This document shows, piece after piece, positions 1 through 13,300 of a DNA stretch of 60,000 nucleotides (position 1 is its first letter; every line of letters starts with the position of its first letter). The notes under the pieces were generated by a model. That model was not told the DNA's origin. It was given only the letters and a program-made list of their open reading frames with translations, and did not search any database. Source of the stretch: Branchiostoma floridae (Eukaryota > Chordata > Leptocardii > Amphioxiformes > Branchiostomatidae); the NCBI RefSeq assembly GCF_000003815.2, contig NC_049992.1, forward strand, positions 10,282,755 to 10,342,754, given 5' to 3'. The translations under genes and the position numbers were made by a program.

Positions 1-1237
1 ATTTCTTAGTGTCTATAGAAGGATTTTCAGGTTTCATCAATTTGGCAAGACTGATAAGATTGTTTCTCATGTATCAAAGGGCAACAAGTAAAGACTTTGA
101 ACCCTTAGGAGGTTGTATGTTGTATGCATCATAAACAGATATATAGATATCAAGTGATCTTGTTTTTAAAGAAAAGCAGACTTGGAAGTGACCACATCTG
201 GATGTACTTCTACTTTACTGTTTTTGACATCATGGTATGCCAAACTTGAAAAAATGGAAAAGCCTGAACTTAAAACTAAAACAAAACAAATACGATATTT
301 GAGTCATACAAAAAAAATCAAGGTTATAGGGTTCTTCATATATATAATATCTGTATTACATTTGTCAAAATTGAGGTCAAAGTATAGTCTTGTGGGTATA
401 GTGCATGGTAAACCATCTGCATTGACAGCTGGTCACAAGGCAAAGCCAACATGTCTGACTTTTGGGGCAAAGTTAAATCTTACATTCTCGCACACCAAGA
501 ATCCACAAGACAAACAAACAATCTGTCACACCCAAGGTTGTTCAGTGATAACCAACTGCTGTAAAATCATGGACACGACACCACTCCAAGGACAGATATG
601 GGGATGGTTCTTTCAACTGAGAATGAACACAGCAGACAAGGAGCAAGTCAATATGTGTTCTTACTGATGAAGGCGCTGCAAATTTTAATGATATCAATCG
701 CAAGGATTGACATAAATGTATTGCTGCAATGCATTCTTTTTAGTTTTATCGCCACAGATACTTGGATTTTGGAAGCAGCAGTGATTATTGTAGGAGCAGT
801 AGGGACAGATGAGCAAGAGGAATGAAATGCTGACACTAATGCTTCAAGAGTGCTTACCTGGCCCTGCAATAGGAGGATGCAATTAGACGAAGAAACAGCA
901 TTCAGAAAACTGTTCCAGAATGCACTTATAACTACAACTACAAGAGTGACACTTGTAACTTTCCTTTCCTTAAAGATGTAAGATCCAATCAATTCAAAAT
1001 TTTTTTTTAATTTTTGAGGGAGAGGCCAAACTATTTCCAATTCTGGTCAAATCTGAAAGTTGCATCTTCTTCAAGGAAAGTTACAGTTCACTGCCACTCA
1101 CAAAGGAAGTGTGAGAGTAAGAAGAATTCAGCTCTAGTAGCCAGAACTATTTCAGTACAAAACGTATTCTCATGAAAGTTATCTTTGTCACTTAATGAGG
1201 CAAGAAGATCAGGTTGAAAGAGACCGTGGGTACTTAC
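1..1237. other. Dvl: Dvl intron 8, incomplete
   Basis: AT-rich intronic DNA. I looked on the minus strand for the PDZ carboxylate-binding loop and following strands and found none, so this intron runs past the left edge. Short ORFs here carry no family motif. Confidence 0.7.
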
Positions 1238-1307
1238 CCATATTTAATGTTACTGTGATAATATTTAACGACATTGTGGAATCTGTTATACTGCTGAAGG
1301 AGGAAGA
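1238..1307 (-). CDS. Dvl: Dvl exon 8, entry into PDZ domain
   Basis: 70 nt. It reads [19 protein letters not shown], the first strand of the Dvl PDZ domain. The donor is GTAAGT. It is the last Dvl exon seen; the next should begin with the KYNFLGISIVGQ part, and no such coding is visible at 1-1237. Confidence 0.93.
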
Positions 1308-4300
1308 CTGAAAAACACAAAAACAAGAAAACAAGTGTTATGGGTAATTCTGCAATATACATGAATAGAATGTAAGAAATTTAAGAATTCAAGTTTTCTA
1401 AATCATCAATTAGAATTGAATTCAAGAAATACAAAATCACAAAGAGTGCAACTTTGTTGATATGTTTCATTACAGTTATAGATTATAGTATTATAGAATC
1501 TCTCTACAAATATAACACACAAAACAAAACAAAGGAATAAGAAAAATGGTTATCATAAAATGAAATGACTAAAAGCATACTACATGTAGTGAGATAGCAT
1601 CAGAAAAAATGAAGGAGGGCACAAAAACTTTTTAAAACAAACATCTATTAGAAGTGGACAAGAACTCACTGATTCCAGCAATGGCCAACCAGTCAAACCA
1701 CAAGTATTTTGTCAATCTAATATTTGACCACGAAAGCTGTTGTGAAACTTAAGTATTTCAACTCTGATTGGTAGACTGGTTGGGCATGTGTTGGAATGAA
1801 GGACACACAAGTTGGCTACTGATAAAAAATGTAACCACCTCGGCTAGATCCACGTCCTGCGCTCCGTTCTGCAATCATTAGTCATGTGGAAGAACAAAGT
1901 TCCGAGTTAGGATCAACTAAAAATGGACCCCCAAAAAAGCTCCATCCACGAGGCATTGCCAAAAACTTCTACCCACGCATTAAAAGTGTAACGTTACTGG
2001 TTTTCTTTTCTTTTTTTCTATTCATTACCATTTTGCCATTTTTACCAAGAAGATTCATCTATTCTTTTACAACAGAAATTCCCAAAACACAGATATCCAA
2101 ATCCATCAACAAAGAGATTTTAGTGCAGTATTTTTGACATACCGCACAACTGCGTTATCTTGCATTTAAAACCGATCAGGTTTATCTATTTGTATTTGTT
2201 TAGCTTTTCCACTTATGGACTGCTTTGTGTTTGTTTGTTTGTATGCATGTCTGCTTTCTAGTATCAGATGCTGCTGTGGTGTACAATAAAATTAATGCCT
2301 ATATATGAACTGAACAGGTTGATTCCATGACAAGCGTCAAAAAGCTAAATTCTCCTAACATCATATCACTCAATGTCCTTCAGTTTTCCTCAGTCAACTT
2401 AATGAGAATTGCGACTTTGATCTCGTCTTACCAGTTGCATTATCAGTTCTAAGATAATCCTTCCAGCTGGCATCCCTGAAACAACTCAAGTCACCATTTT
2501 TTCTAGGCCAAGAGGGATTAAACATCTTGAAGTACATTTATTAAGTAAACTTGCAGTGGAATGTCTTGAGCAGTGTCTACAAAGGTGGGGCATGTTGTTC
2601 TTAGATATGATTTAAGTCCTGCGAGTAATCAGCCACTCACTTTAAGAAATCCCTCAAACCTTTGATGGAGAGTAAACGAAGGAAGGCCAGTCTAAGTTGG
2701 TTGGACTCTATCTTGGACAATCACTGAATTTACTTAGCATAGTTACTGCAATGGCAGCTACACGTACTGTATCTCAAAATGAATACAACTGCGTTTTCTT
2801 CTGAGTCTATGATATTTTCAAAGATTCTTGTCTATGATATTTTCAAAGATTCTTGACTGTGACAAGATGCTAGAAGGTTTTGAGACAAATTGACGTCAGC
2901 AAAGTAAAACCTTTCATCTCGTGTAAGCACGCAGGTGCCACATGTGTCAGAGACTACATCTGTATGTAAATATACACAGGATTTGCAAAAATGGAGTCTG
3001 GTACATCCGATCATGGGATATCCTCTTACCATGACCCTTATGGTGCCACTGGTTGATGCATTCAAAAGGTTTACCATTCTGTTTAACTTTAAGTTGAAGT
3101 TTCAAGTTTTCAACCAAAGTATTGTTTCTAGATAATTTAAAACCATTTCTTGGAAGTCTTATCATGAGATGTATTGTACAATATGAGCGTCAAATATGGA
3201 AACAATTCTTATCAAGTATGGTATCTGATACAGTTCAGCCCATGTAACCTCAGTTCTACTGGAAGAAGGTAGGATTAAGGTAAATCCTGGACTAAACCTT
3301 CCTGCTCCTGTTCGTGCAAGGCGTCCTTGACTTTGGTCTCTAAGGCTGCTAGGCTAAAGAAAACATGACTAATGGATTCAACTGGTATCTACAGACGATA
3401 GATTAGGGAGGGCAAATTGTAAAAACTCATTGTACAACTTCTTCAAAATGTTAAAAGTTGTTACAATATGATAACTTGAACTACTGGTTCAATGTTTTCG
3501 CTGGAACATTCTTTAAAAAAATATCATTTTATCTGAAACCAATAGTCTCTGTGTTGAAAAGGGCATTGATACGATTATGTTTTCTTACATTTCAAATGTT
3601 TATGATACAAACCAAATGTATGTTTATCAAGCTTGATAGAAATGCAACAGATAGCCAGAAACCACCATTCAGTTACTAGTGCAGCCATTCCAGTTTGATT
3701 GGTTTAAATGGTGGTCTTTAGCCAATCAGAAACCACCTGACATAAGTCACATCAAACTGATTGTTGGTATCTAAAATAAAGGTTCCACAGTCTCATTTAG
3801 CATGTTTACTGGACAGCTTTAAACAAGACCAACTTGTACATGTCAGGGTTGGACAAGTTTTCTAAAAATCCACTTGTCCTATCGGGCAAGAACATAAAGA
3901 AATTACTTGCCCCAACCAACTTTTCACTTGCCCAAAATTTAAATCATATTTTTCTATGCATTTTCACTTACAGCAATTAAATTCTTTTATCATTTGCTCT
4001 TTTTCTGTGTTGACTAATAATGCTAGATGACATTACTGTGAAATGTAACTAGTAACAAAATCTCACTCATGGAAAAATCGAACTTGGCCGATCGGGCAAG
4101 TGGGGTAGGACATCCGCTTACCCGCTTTCACTTGCCCGTGACAACCAGACTTGTCCAACCCTGTATGTGAAACCATCAATACTAAATCTAGATATCAAAC
4201 TAAAACCAGAATGGCTGCACGTGAAAAACATGTTGCGACATAATAGAAAACCAGCAGGACTGCGTACATACCCGTGCAACTCTAGGCATACGCGGTCGCC

Positions 4301-7300
4301 TTCTCCTTCGTCTATGCTTGGTGCCTCGCATCAATCTTGATGACGTGGTACATTCTGTCGTGCTGCTAAATCTGAAAACCACAATTCAGTACATTAGAAA
4401 TATAGAAATGTACCCCTTACTGAAAACTCCTCCCACCGGTTACAACATAGCCAGCACATACACAATACATACAAAGTACCTGGGAAATTCTCCAAACTTT
4501 TTGGGACAAATACAACAGCTTACAATGTCCTAAAAACTGGGACCCAGTCCAGAGACATGCAAGCAGATGAATCATGTCCACGCTAAAATAACAACAAGTC
4601 TTTTTCTAGAACAGTGAAAAAATAAAGCAGTTGAATAGAGCAAATAACAATTTCAGACTGTCCATGGGTGGCCAACAACATGTCAGACCTGCCATTATTC
4701 TGAGTGGCACTTTGTTGTACATTTCGTATAATTCATATCATCATAATTTACGGATGAGACTTGGGAGGATAAATTAGACCTGGCTGATGCAAGATTTGAA
4801 GCGGATCATTACAATATACCAAGGAATGTATTACTACATAATGATGTTGGTGGTGTCTTTTTGTTCTTCTCTGTATCTTGCATCATTACTTCAGGTAGAT
4901 TAGGGTACCACCAATTATGGGTAATGTTCCTACAGTTCTTGCGTGGGACCTTTCTTTCAGTGAAAAGAAAAGACACTCTAAGGCAATTTCTTAATCTCAA
5001 GTAAGCACATAATGTTATCTTTTAATCCTTTAGTATGACATAAATGAAGTAAATGTCAATTTATCTGCAAAATCAAAAATCCGCAGACCGTTTACACTGC
5101 TGTAAAGATACATAATGTGTTATCATTTTCTCATATCAGAGAAATCAGCATTTTTACCTTTATTCTAGGATCATTCACAGGATTAGAATCAGAGAGTGGC
5201 AGATAAGTAAAAGAGTACAATTTCTATCTGTCTCCTTTTCTGATATGAAAAGAAGACAACAGCTTTATCCTAGGATGATCCATAGTATCATTGACATACT
5301 TTAGAAACATCCTAATGCATCTATGCCATTCTTTATTGTGTTGGCTTGGATAAGCTCTGATTATACTCAACACACACTGCTCAAAAGCACATACTCCTTT
5401 CGACAAGCATATTCAGTGCTATGCTGGAAGATTTAGTCCTTCAAACACACCTGTTTGACCACGTTGGGGGCCTATTAGTGTAATGTAATATGTTAGCTGA
5501 AAGGCAAAAATGTGGTCGCTGAAAAGCTAGTTTTTACATGGTCATTTGCCGAAAATTGGTTCATTTCTCTGGACCAGCGACAGCATTGTGTCCTGGGTAA
5601 TCATTAGTACCTTAAGAATTTGGAACCATTATCTTTCTGTGAGCCTTCTGTGATGGGACACAAAGAAGAGGGTGGGAGGGGGGCTGTTCTTTGATATTTG
5701 AGGAAGCACAGAAACACATTAATTCTGAGAGAAGCTCCTTTCCCCACGCAGTCACGTCAGTAGGTCAAATGTTGTAAACAAAATGCTTACTGGTGGTGAT
5801 CAGGTACAAGTCTGGTCGGCACTTTAAATCACGACTTGACAACCATTTCCGATTGTCACTCTAAAGAGCACTTCATGGTAAAAGTTCAAGTTTGGTCGTG
5901 AATAGAACCTGAGGCCAATGCTGGCGCCAAGCGTTCTGTCTTTCCACATGTTGTTATGCTTATACGTGCTCTTTGGGGAAAACATGGGTCTGTTTGCAAT
6001 CTTTGCTACCAACGGTAATGACTTTGCTCAAGGATATCCTACTGGTAAAAATCTTTTACGATTGAAAAAGTGTGAGCCAATATTTCCCTCTTAAAACCTG
6101 GAATTTAGATAAGCTTGTAAAAGGTGAAGTGGGGGAGTCCTAAAAACGAGGCTGTTAAAAGTAGGTTGCCTGTCTGCTACCCTGCTGAGAGTCATGACCA
6201 CTTTCTCAAGAAAAATATACAGACATCAGGAGTGATACTGATTCCATCTGGCTAAACACTGTCCTCTGGTGTGATCTATCATGTTTGGGGTAGGAGGGGT
6301 TAGACTTGCTGACAAGCTGCCAAGGGCAAACCTAGGAGGAACCACAAGGTCAACAGGAACAGTCACTTGGAAAATGGCAAGATCTGGTATTTGCTTGCCT
6401 GAGAATGTTAACTAAATGTGGATATTTGGTCCGTGTTTATTGAACTAAGGGAAAAATTTTGTAAGGAATTTTCAGTGATTGACTGAAAAAAAAAAGTTTT
6501 TATTGATCACATTTAGTCTTAGTTGTTTCTCAACTACTAACCGTGAAAAAATCATCACAAACTCTCCCATCAAAAACAAACTTGTCATATTTGAAAATAC
6601 TTGAAACACTTTCGAAATGTTTTCAAGAAACACTTTTCCTCCTAAGTCAGTGCTTTTTCTAAGCCTATTTCATGACAATACGGCTGTAACAGGCTAACAC
6701 AATGGTTGAAGTGTTCTGAGCACCTTCACTGGGCACCTTAACTAACACCCAATTGTTGGGTATGTTTGATACTGGAAGGATGTCTTCGTCACCTGCACTA
6801 AGCATTGTACCAACATGTCAACACGCCTAACTCAATTTCAACAAACATTTTTTGTTCATGTGCCACAGAATTAGTTTGTACTTTCCCCTATTCTTCCTCT
6901 TGCTGTTACTTGATATGCTGCTTTGTTACTACAGTTAAAAAAAGACAAAATGTAGTTACTCTCTTTTTTCAATTCAAAATAAGCAAGCATCAGCATCTAG
7001 TTCATTCTTATTGTTACATTTTCAACAGACAAAATGTTTACATCAGGAATTTTGCTGTTTAGTCTATGTTTAGGTTCAGCTAGGCTGTTAGGATGGAAAT
7101 TGAGCGAAACTATGGCACTCAGCAGGGAGATACCACCACTAAGCATCACCACTCATCAACTGAATTGTCCTCAAATAGAGGGTTACCACGGATTGCCTCT
7201 TGGTGGAAGCACGGAACAAAGGAAAAAAAGAGGTTTCTTTGTCACCTTGAGAGACACGTCATTACCAGTGTTTTCAGAACGGCATTCCAAACGTGGTGGA

Positions 7301-10300
7301 GAGAAGCTGAGACGGAAACTACAAGTCAATCTGTCTGCAGCCATTGTTGTTTTCAATGCCACAACAAGTGTATATAACACTGGTAGGTGCCAGTGGAGTC
7401 CCTGCCAAGAATGGCTTTGTATAATTTTGGAAAGGTGAGCAGGTACTTGAAAGTTGTTCTGTCACGTTTCCTCTTCTTCCATCAGTGCCTACAATCATCA
7501 CGTTGATCATTATGGCACGTACACAAGGTACACAATAGTAAGTATGATCCACTCGCACCAGGAAGGACCCCTACTCTTTTCGATAAGTGCGGTGGGTGTG
7601 GCTCTCTCTGAACACGGGACCCTCATTTAGCGTCCAATCCGAGGGACAGCCTTAGCCGGAGCTAGGTACTCATTTCTCACAAGTTTTTTAAAAAAATGTA
7701 GAAAGGCCTTACCTGCTATCATCGTCTGTGGAATCGAAGTAACTTGTTGTATCAATGTCGCTGCTCATCAACGTTGACGAGCTCTCGTAGCCATGGCCGC
7801 TACGATGGCGGTCATGCTTGCTGTGACCGTTGATTCTTGTTACTGCAGCAACAAAAACAAGCAACAATGTTAGCTGTCATAGCATGCAGATATCATTACT
7901 GACACTTCAAGGTGCTGACTCTTCTTTTTACAAGTTAGACAAAGGTGCATGTGTGTGTGCATGTCGGTGTGTGTGTGCGTGTGTGCATATGCGTGTCTTT
8001 ATGCTGCGACACAATGCGATAAACAGAGCAGGATCCATAACCAGGAATCTTCTTTTTTTTTAAACTTAAAATGCTCTTAACTGTTCAGTACACATGAACA
8101 ATGTGGACTTATTTACCTGAGATTGTAACCCTGTAGAGGAGGATCTTGTGAACCATTGACCTGAACTAACTGCTGATTCTGTCCCAACAACTGATACACT
8201 ACTGCAAAGTGCCTTCAGAGCATACAAGTACACATAAATGTAGCAGTTTTTACTTTTCCTCAACGTATGAACCATGGTATTTCAGACTTAGAAAACTCAG
8301 GCAGCTGAACATATTAACCAGTCCTACTATCTGATAACCTTTTGCTAGGTTGTTCAGTAGTATTGGGATTTGGTCAAAAGTATACCTTTCCATTGAGGAG
8401 AACTCTTAGCTATTAGGCCTATAGAAAAATCATCACATTCTGAAAGGCTGCAGTAAGTATGTCCTGTTTCACATTAACTAATATGAAGTGTACAAGCGCT
8501 AATATAAAAATCTGCATACGCAACTTCTTAGCCCATTTCCTAATTCTTGAAAGAAAATTACCATCCTTGTTACCAGAGGAATCCTTTGTGACTCTAATTG
8601 GTCCTGTATACTGTTCCATGTGATACCCTTAGCACATCCCCACCCGCACGCCCCCCTCTTCTAACCACTACTGCATCTTCATGTCTGTTTGGACTGAACA
8701 TTAAAGATCTAAATATGTTCACATCTATGCAGCTTGTCTCCAATGCCTTTGACTAAAGACAAGCAAACAACTGGGACCCTATGTGACATTTTAGCTCAAC
8801 AATATTTCAAGATCAAGTTTGTTCACACTTTCTGACGTTACGCCCCTATACAGTAGACTGGGTTTCTTCCATTAGCAATGTTTGGCATTGGACCAGGTAA
8901 ACAGGAAATAAGCAGGGGCTCCAAACTTTGGATTTTCTGTACGTACACCGTACACTGGGGATTTGGTCAGGAAGCTGGTATAGATTCGATATGGAGATCA
9001 AAACAAGCCAAGAAACTGAAACCAGGTCAACTAGAAAAACCACTTGAAAGTCTCCCTCAAGGCTGCATAGTTTTCCTTATAGGATTTACATGCTTGTAAT
9101 GTGTCAGCTTGATAACGTTTTCCTCCGAGTAAGACCAAGGCTAACCAACAATTCGAAGTATAAACTCTTGACATATCAAGAAACTTCATCTGCTTGCATG
9201 TACCTCACATTTTGCACAACTAAGCAGCTAATAGTTTTCTATGCAAGAAAATTACATGTTTCTGGCTTGGTTTCTATGCAAGAAAATAATATGTTTCTGG
9301 CACTGTTTCTATGCAAGAAAATACAGTGTATCTGACTAAAAATCATACAGTAAATTCCCTGACCAATATCATCGAGGTCTTTTCCAAATTTTTCTCTTCT
9401 TCTATAACCCAATCACTTTATCCTTTTGCCAAGGCCTCTACTTAACTTGCAGCTTCTTGAGCTATCCTGTTTATAGACACAAGGACTTCATAAGGCAAAC
9501 CTGAAAAGGTAACCTTCTTGTAAAGTAGGGATGGGTTAGAGCAAGGACATTCCTAGGTTTACTATGATGAGAAGGCTAATCCACATGACCTCCAGGTCAA
9601 ACTACAAAGTTGACCTGTCACCAGTTACTAAAACAATTAGGACTGCAGCACTATTCTGATGAAAGATGAATGTCAAAAATAATTACTGAAGTTATAGAAA
9701 TATTCTAGAATCAATGGAAACAAGTACAGGTTAATCTCTGACATTCAATGTTAACTTTCACATCTTAACTTTCCTTTCTTTGGGTAGCATGTGATTCAAG
9801 CATGTACCGGTGGCTGTACCGTGATTCTTTGAACACCATAATAGATTTGACATTAAACATGATAAGAGATCACAGCATGAGAAACATTTGAGGGATATTC
9901 TATTATATGTGTTGAAATGATTCTTGTTCTACAACTACATGTACACTGCAGTTTTGAAATGTCCCTCAAACCGGAAACATTAGGACTAGAATGTTGTAGC
10001 CCCAAGTAAAGACTAAAAGAGATGCTTCCATTACTTTGGTTAGCCTGGGCAATAATTCCTACCCATAATGACCCAGTACCTTTGAAATCCAAACAGTCTA
10101 ATGAGTAATAATTACCTCATGGGTCTACTACTAGTGCTAGCTACTTCCTATGGCTATAGGGAATAACTTTTCAGTCTTGGTTAAACTTTGCTAGACTAGA
10201 GTAGAGTAGAGTTAAGTTCTTCTTAGACCCCGTTCACATGGGAAAAAAGCAAGTGAGTTAAACGAGGAATCCGATTAAAATGACCAATCCAAAGCCATGT

Positions 10301-13300
10301 GAACAGAACTAATCCGATTGGATTGCCCATTTTGGATTGGATTGACTTGAATTGCAATCCACCTCGCGAGGTGGATTCAGCGCGCGCAATCCGATTGTCG
10401 CGCAATCCGATTGACCAGAATCGCCCATCTGAACACAATTGGATTGGATTCGGGCTTGTTTCATGGTTTTGACGTCATACATTCGGGTACAGTGGACATT
10501 AGACATACAACCATACCTACAACATGACAAAAAAAGTATCATACACGGAATAGAAAAGAAGTTTATGGGCAAGTTTGCATCTTACCGCTATGGTTAACAA
10601 CCGGACGCCGCAAGATTTGCCGGAACATGTGCACCGGTTGTTGCCGAAAATCGGCAGTGCGGCAGAAGACTGACTGGTTCATTTTGGCAATATAGCCCAT
10701 GAAAATAACATGTGTGGTTTTGTTTCTCTTCTATTGTTGGAGGCAATGTCCCAACACCACTAAAAAGGCAAATATTCTACGAGAAAAACAGTCGGAAGCG
10801 TGTCCAAACAGAATTTTCGAGCTTGGGTCACTTCACTGCATGCAAGCATGGGCGAGCAGTTTTTTTAAACGAAACACAGATTTTTATTTCAGATAAATAC
10901 GTGGTAAAGTCAAATGTTTTGGTAGCAGCTTCCCCTATTTATGCAACTTCTGCAACAGATACATTTTATATAGTTAAATGTGGAGTATAATCACACCGCG
11001 CGTAACATTTCCACCCCAATTTAATAGACTATCCCAATGACCCCGGATGACCTAGAAGCCGCCACTTTCGTCAGTGTGTGTTGCGGACCATCGACGCGTC
11101 AAAATCTGACCAAAGCCGGCCGATTTCTCAACAGTTATAATCAATATCGATGTCGCTACATCCTTCAAAAATTATGAGGCAGTCTGGCAACATTTTGGAG
11201 AAACTACGCGTGCCCGCGGTGGTCGTTGCATGACGCGTGCCGCGGTAAAGAGTTTAATCCGATTGTGTGGTCGCGGTCGCAAGTTTGAGTTTAATCCGAT
11301 TGTATAAAACTCATGTGAACACGTTTTTTTTAATCCGATAGAAAATTTCAATCGGATTCCTTGTTTAACTCACTTGCAATTTTCTCATGTGAACAGGGTC
11401 TTAGTCTGAGGCAGGTAATGTTTGTTCAACTTCAAGATCAGTGGACACAGTATTACTTACACCAGGAACTAGTCCAGGAACAAGAAATGCTCCAATGATT
11501 GCAAACTATGGTTGGTTGCTTAAACACATGATGATACATTTTCTGTGAACCATAAATCACTTTAATCTGGAAATCATCCTTGTTAGGTTTCCCTTCCCTT
11601 CCCTCCCCCTCAGCAAGGATGGTGTCCAGGCTACAGATGACTGTAACCTACCCAGGATATCTCATCTCCACACCTCACAACTTGATAAACCTGACAATCA
11701 GGCAACACTATCTGTCCTTTCCCCATATGGACCTTGTTATGGGTTCTGACAAGAAAAGATATTTCCAGCTAGATTTTCCAAACCATTGCTTTCTTCTACC
11801 AGGACTGAAGAAAAATATCCTAGACTCAATTTGGAAAAAAAAAATCATCTAACCTAGATTTCAGTGCATTTCAAATGTAGCAACCAGTATTCAACAATGC
11901 AATTTGGAAAATTCTAAACCCTAAAATATCTGTGACTAGAATTCTTCACGCTATCTCACCCTATCTAGGGCAATGTCTTCTCCATGTGTGTGATTCATAG
12001 CTATGGGCCTCTGTCAGAGTCTGTGGATTCTCTTGCATGGGGTATCCTAGCTTCTACCTGGGGCATAACTTTTGGCTACAGCCTAAAAGAAAATAACTTT
12101 TGTTCCAGGACAATTAGAGAGTCAGAAAGTGTGTCACAAAAAGAAAGAAAAAAAAAAAACAATGTCGGGAGCCATCGACATAGCAACTTTAAAAAAGACG
12201 ATGATACCTTTTGTACCACAACTCTTATAACCATGTCCACTTTTCCACTATCCAGGTTTAGCACACACTACTGCATTATAGACTAGCTGTCTGCACTTGT
12301 TTTTACTGATACTTCTCCCAAGTGTGGGAAAATGTTACCAGAGCTGACAGTGTTGAAATTCCAATGGCACAGACATGCTGCCTTCTCCATGCTACTGCTG
12401 GTGTTCTCTGTCTCATTGCATTTCATACTTGAGATGCTAAATACCATGAAACAGCTGAGTTCCTCCCCAGACAGCCTTTTCTGGCCTTTATCTTCTTCTA
12501 TACTTCCAAACATGGGAAACTGAATGTATCAAACTCTCAATCCAACATTACTGGGGAATGCTAATAAAACACTACATGTAATAGGTTGGTGGTAATGCTA
12601 TCCTTTAATATTGAATGGATGAAAGGAATATAGTAATAAATAGAATGGCCATTGAGATTTGAGCCTAATCAGGCTTGCAATTTCTATTCCAAACTTTCAA
12701 CCAATTCATTGCTATCATTTTTGTTTCATGAAAATAAGGCAAAAATATGCACTGCTTACCAAAGAATTATCTGAGCATACATTGACCATAGTAAAAGTAT
12801 ACATTATTGTACATCATATACGAACTCCAATGACTATTCAAAGAAGTAATACAATGCCTAAAGAAAGTCCCATTATTTATATGAAAACAACAGTGGGTCA
12901 TAATCCAGAAGTAAAGGCATGACTTTTCTGCTTCATAAATTTCCAATTCCTACTCAACTTGCTAAACTCAAAATTGTTCTGACCAAACCAGATGTGAAAT
13001 GATACCTTTCCTTATCATAGCCTCCATTTATATGCATGTAATATTACCTGCATGGCTGGAAATGGTCAATCCTCCCCCACCCCAATGTTTATTTTTCCTT
13101 GCCCTCTTGCCCCCATTTTGTTTTCCTTAGAATAGCCATCAGCAAAAAAAGAGAAGAAAATTGCAGATTCTTTCAAGGAACCTTCTGGGGCAGCCGCATG
13201 GCACAGACAACATGGAACAATTCCTACATTTTTTCCTACACGCCCAGAATTGATTGGACATGGCAATTTTTTCACAGCCAAACAGGATACAGAACAAATT

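Larger units (their letters stand above)
1308..4271. other. Dvl: Dvl intron 7
   Basis: About 3 kb of intron. It holds a perfect 25-bp tandem duplication (2806-2855) and one copy of a CAGGGTTGGACAAG-ended short transposon (3844-4163). No other coding potential recognised. Confidence 0.7.

Noticed and set aside
648-1040. 130-codon minus-strand ORF near the left edge, with a GTAAGC donor-like site, considered as the next Dvl exon
   Set aside because: The translation does not match PDZ (no GISIVGQ or GDGGIYIG segment).
1684-1793. Possible foldback around GCCAACCAGTC / GACTGGTTGGGC
   Set aside because: Only about 10 bp of clear pairing and no target duplication; too weak.
7034-7438. 134-codon plus-strand ORF with a hydrophobic start
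   Set aside because: Lies antisense in a Dvl intron, low-complexity composition, no recognisable family.
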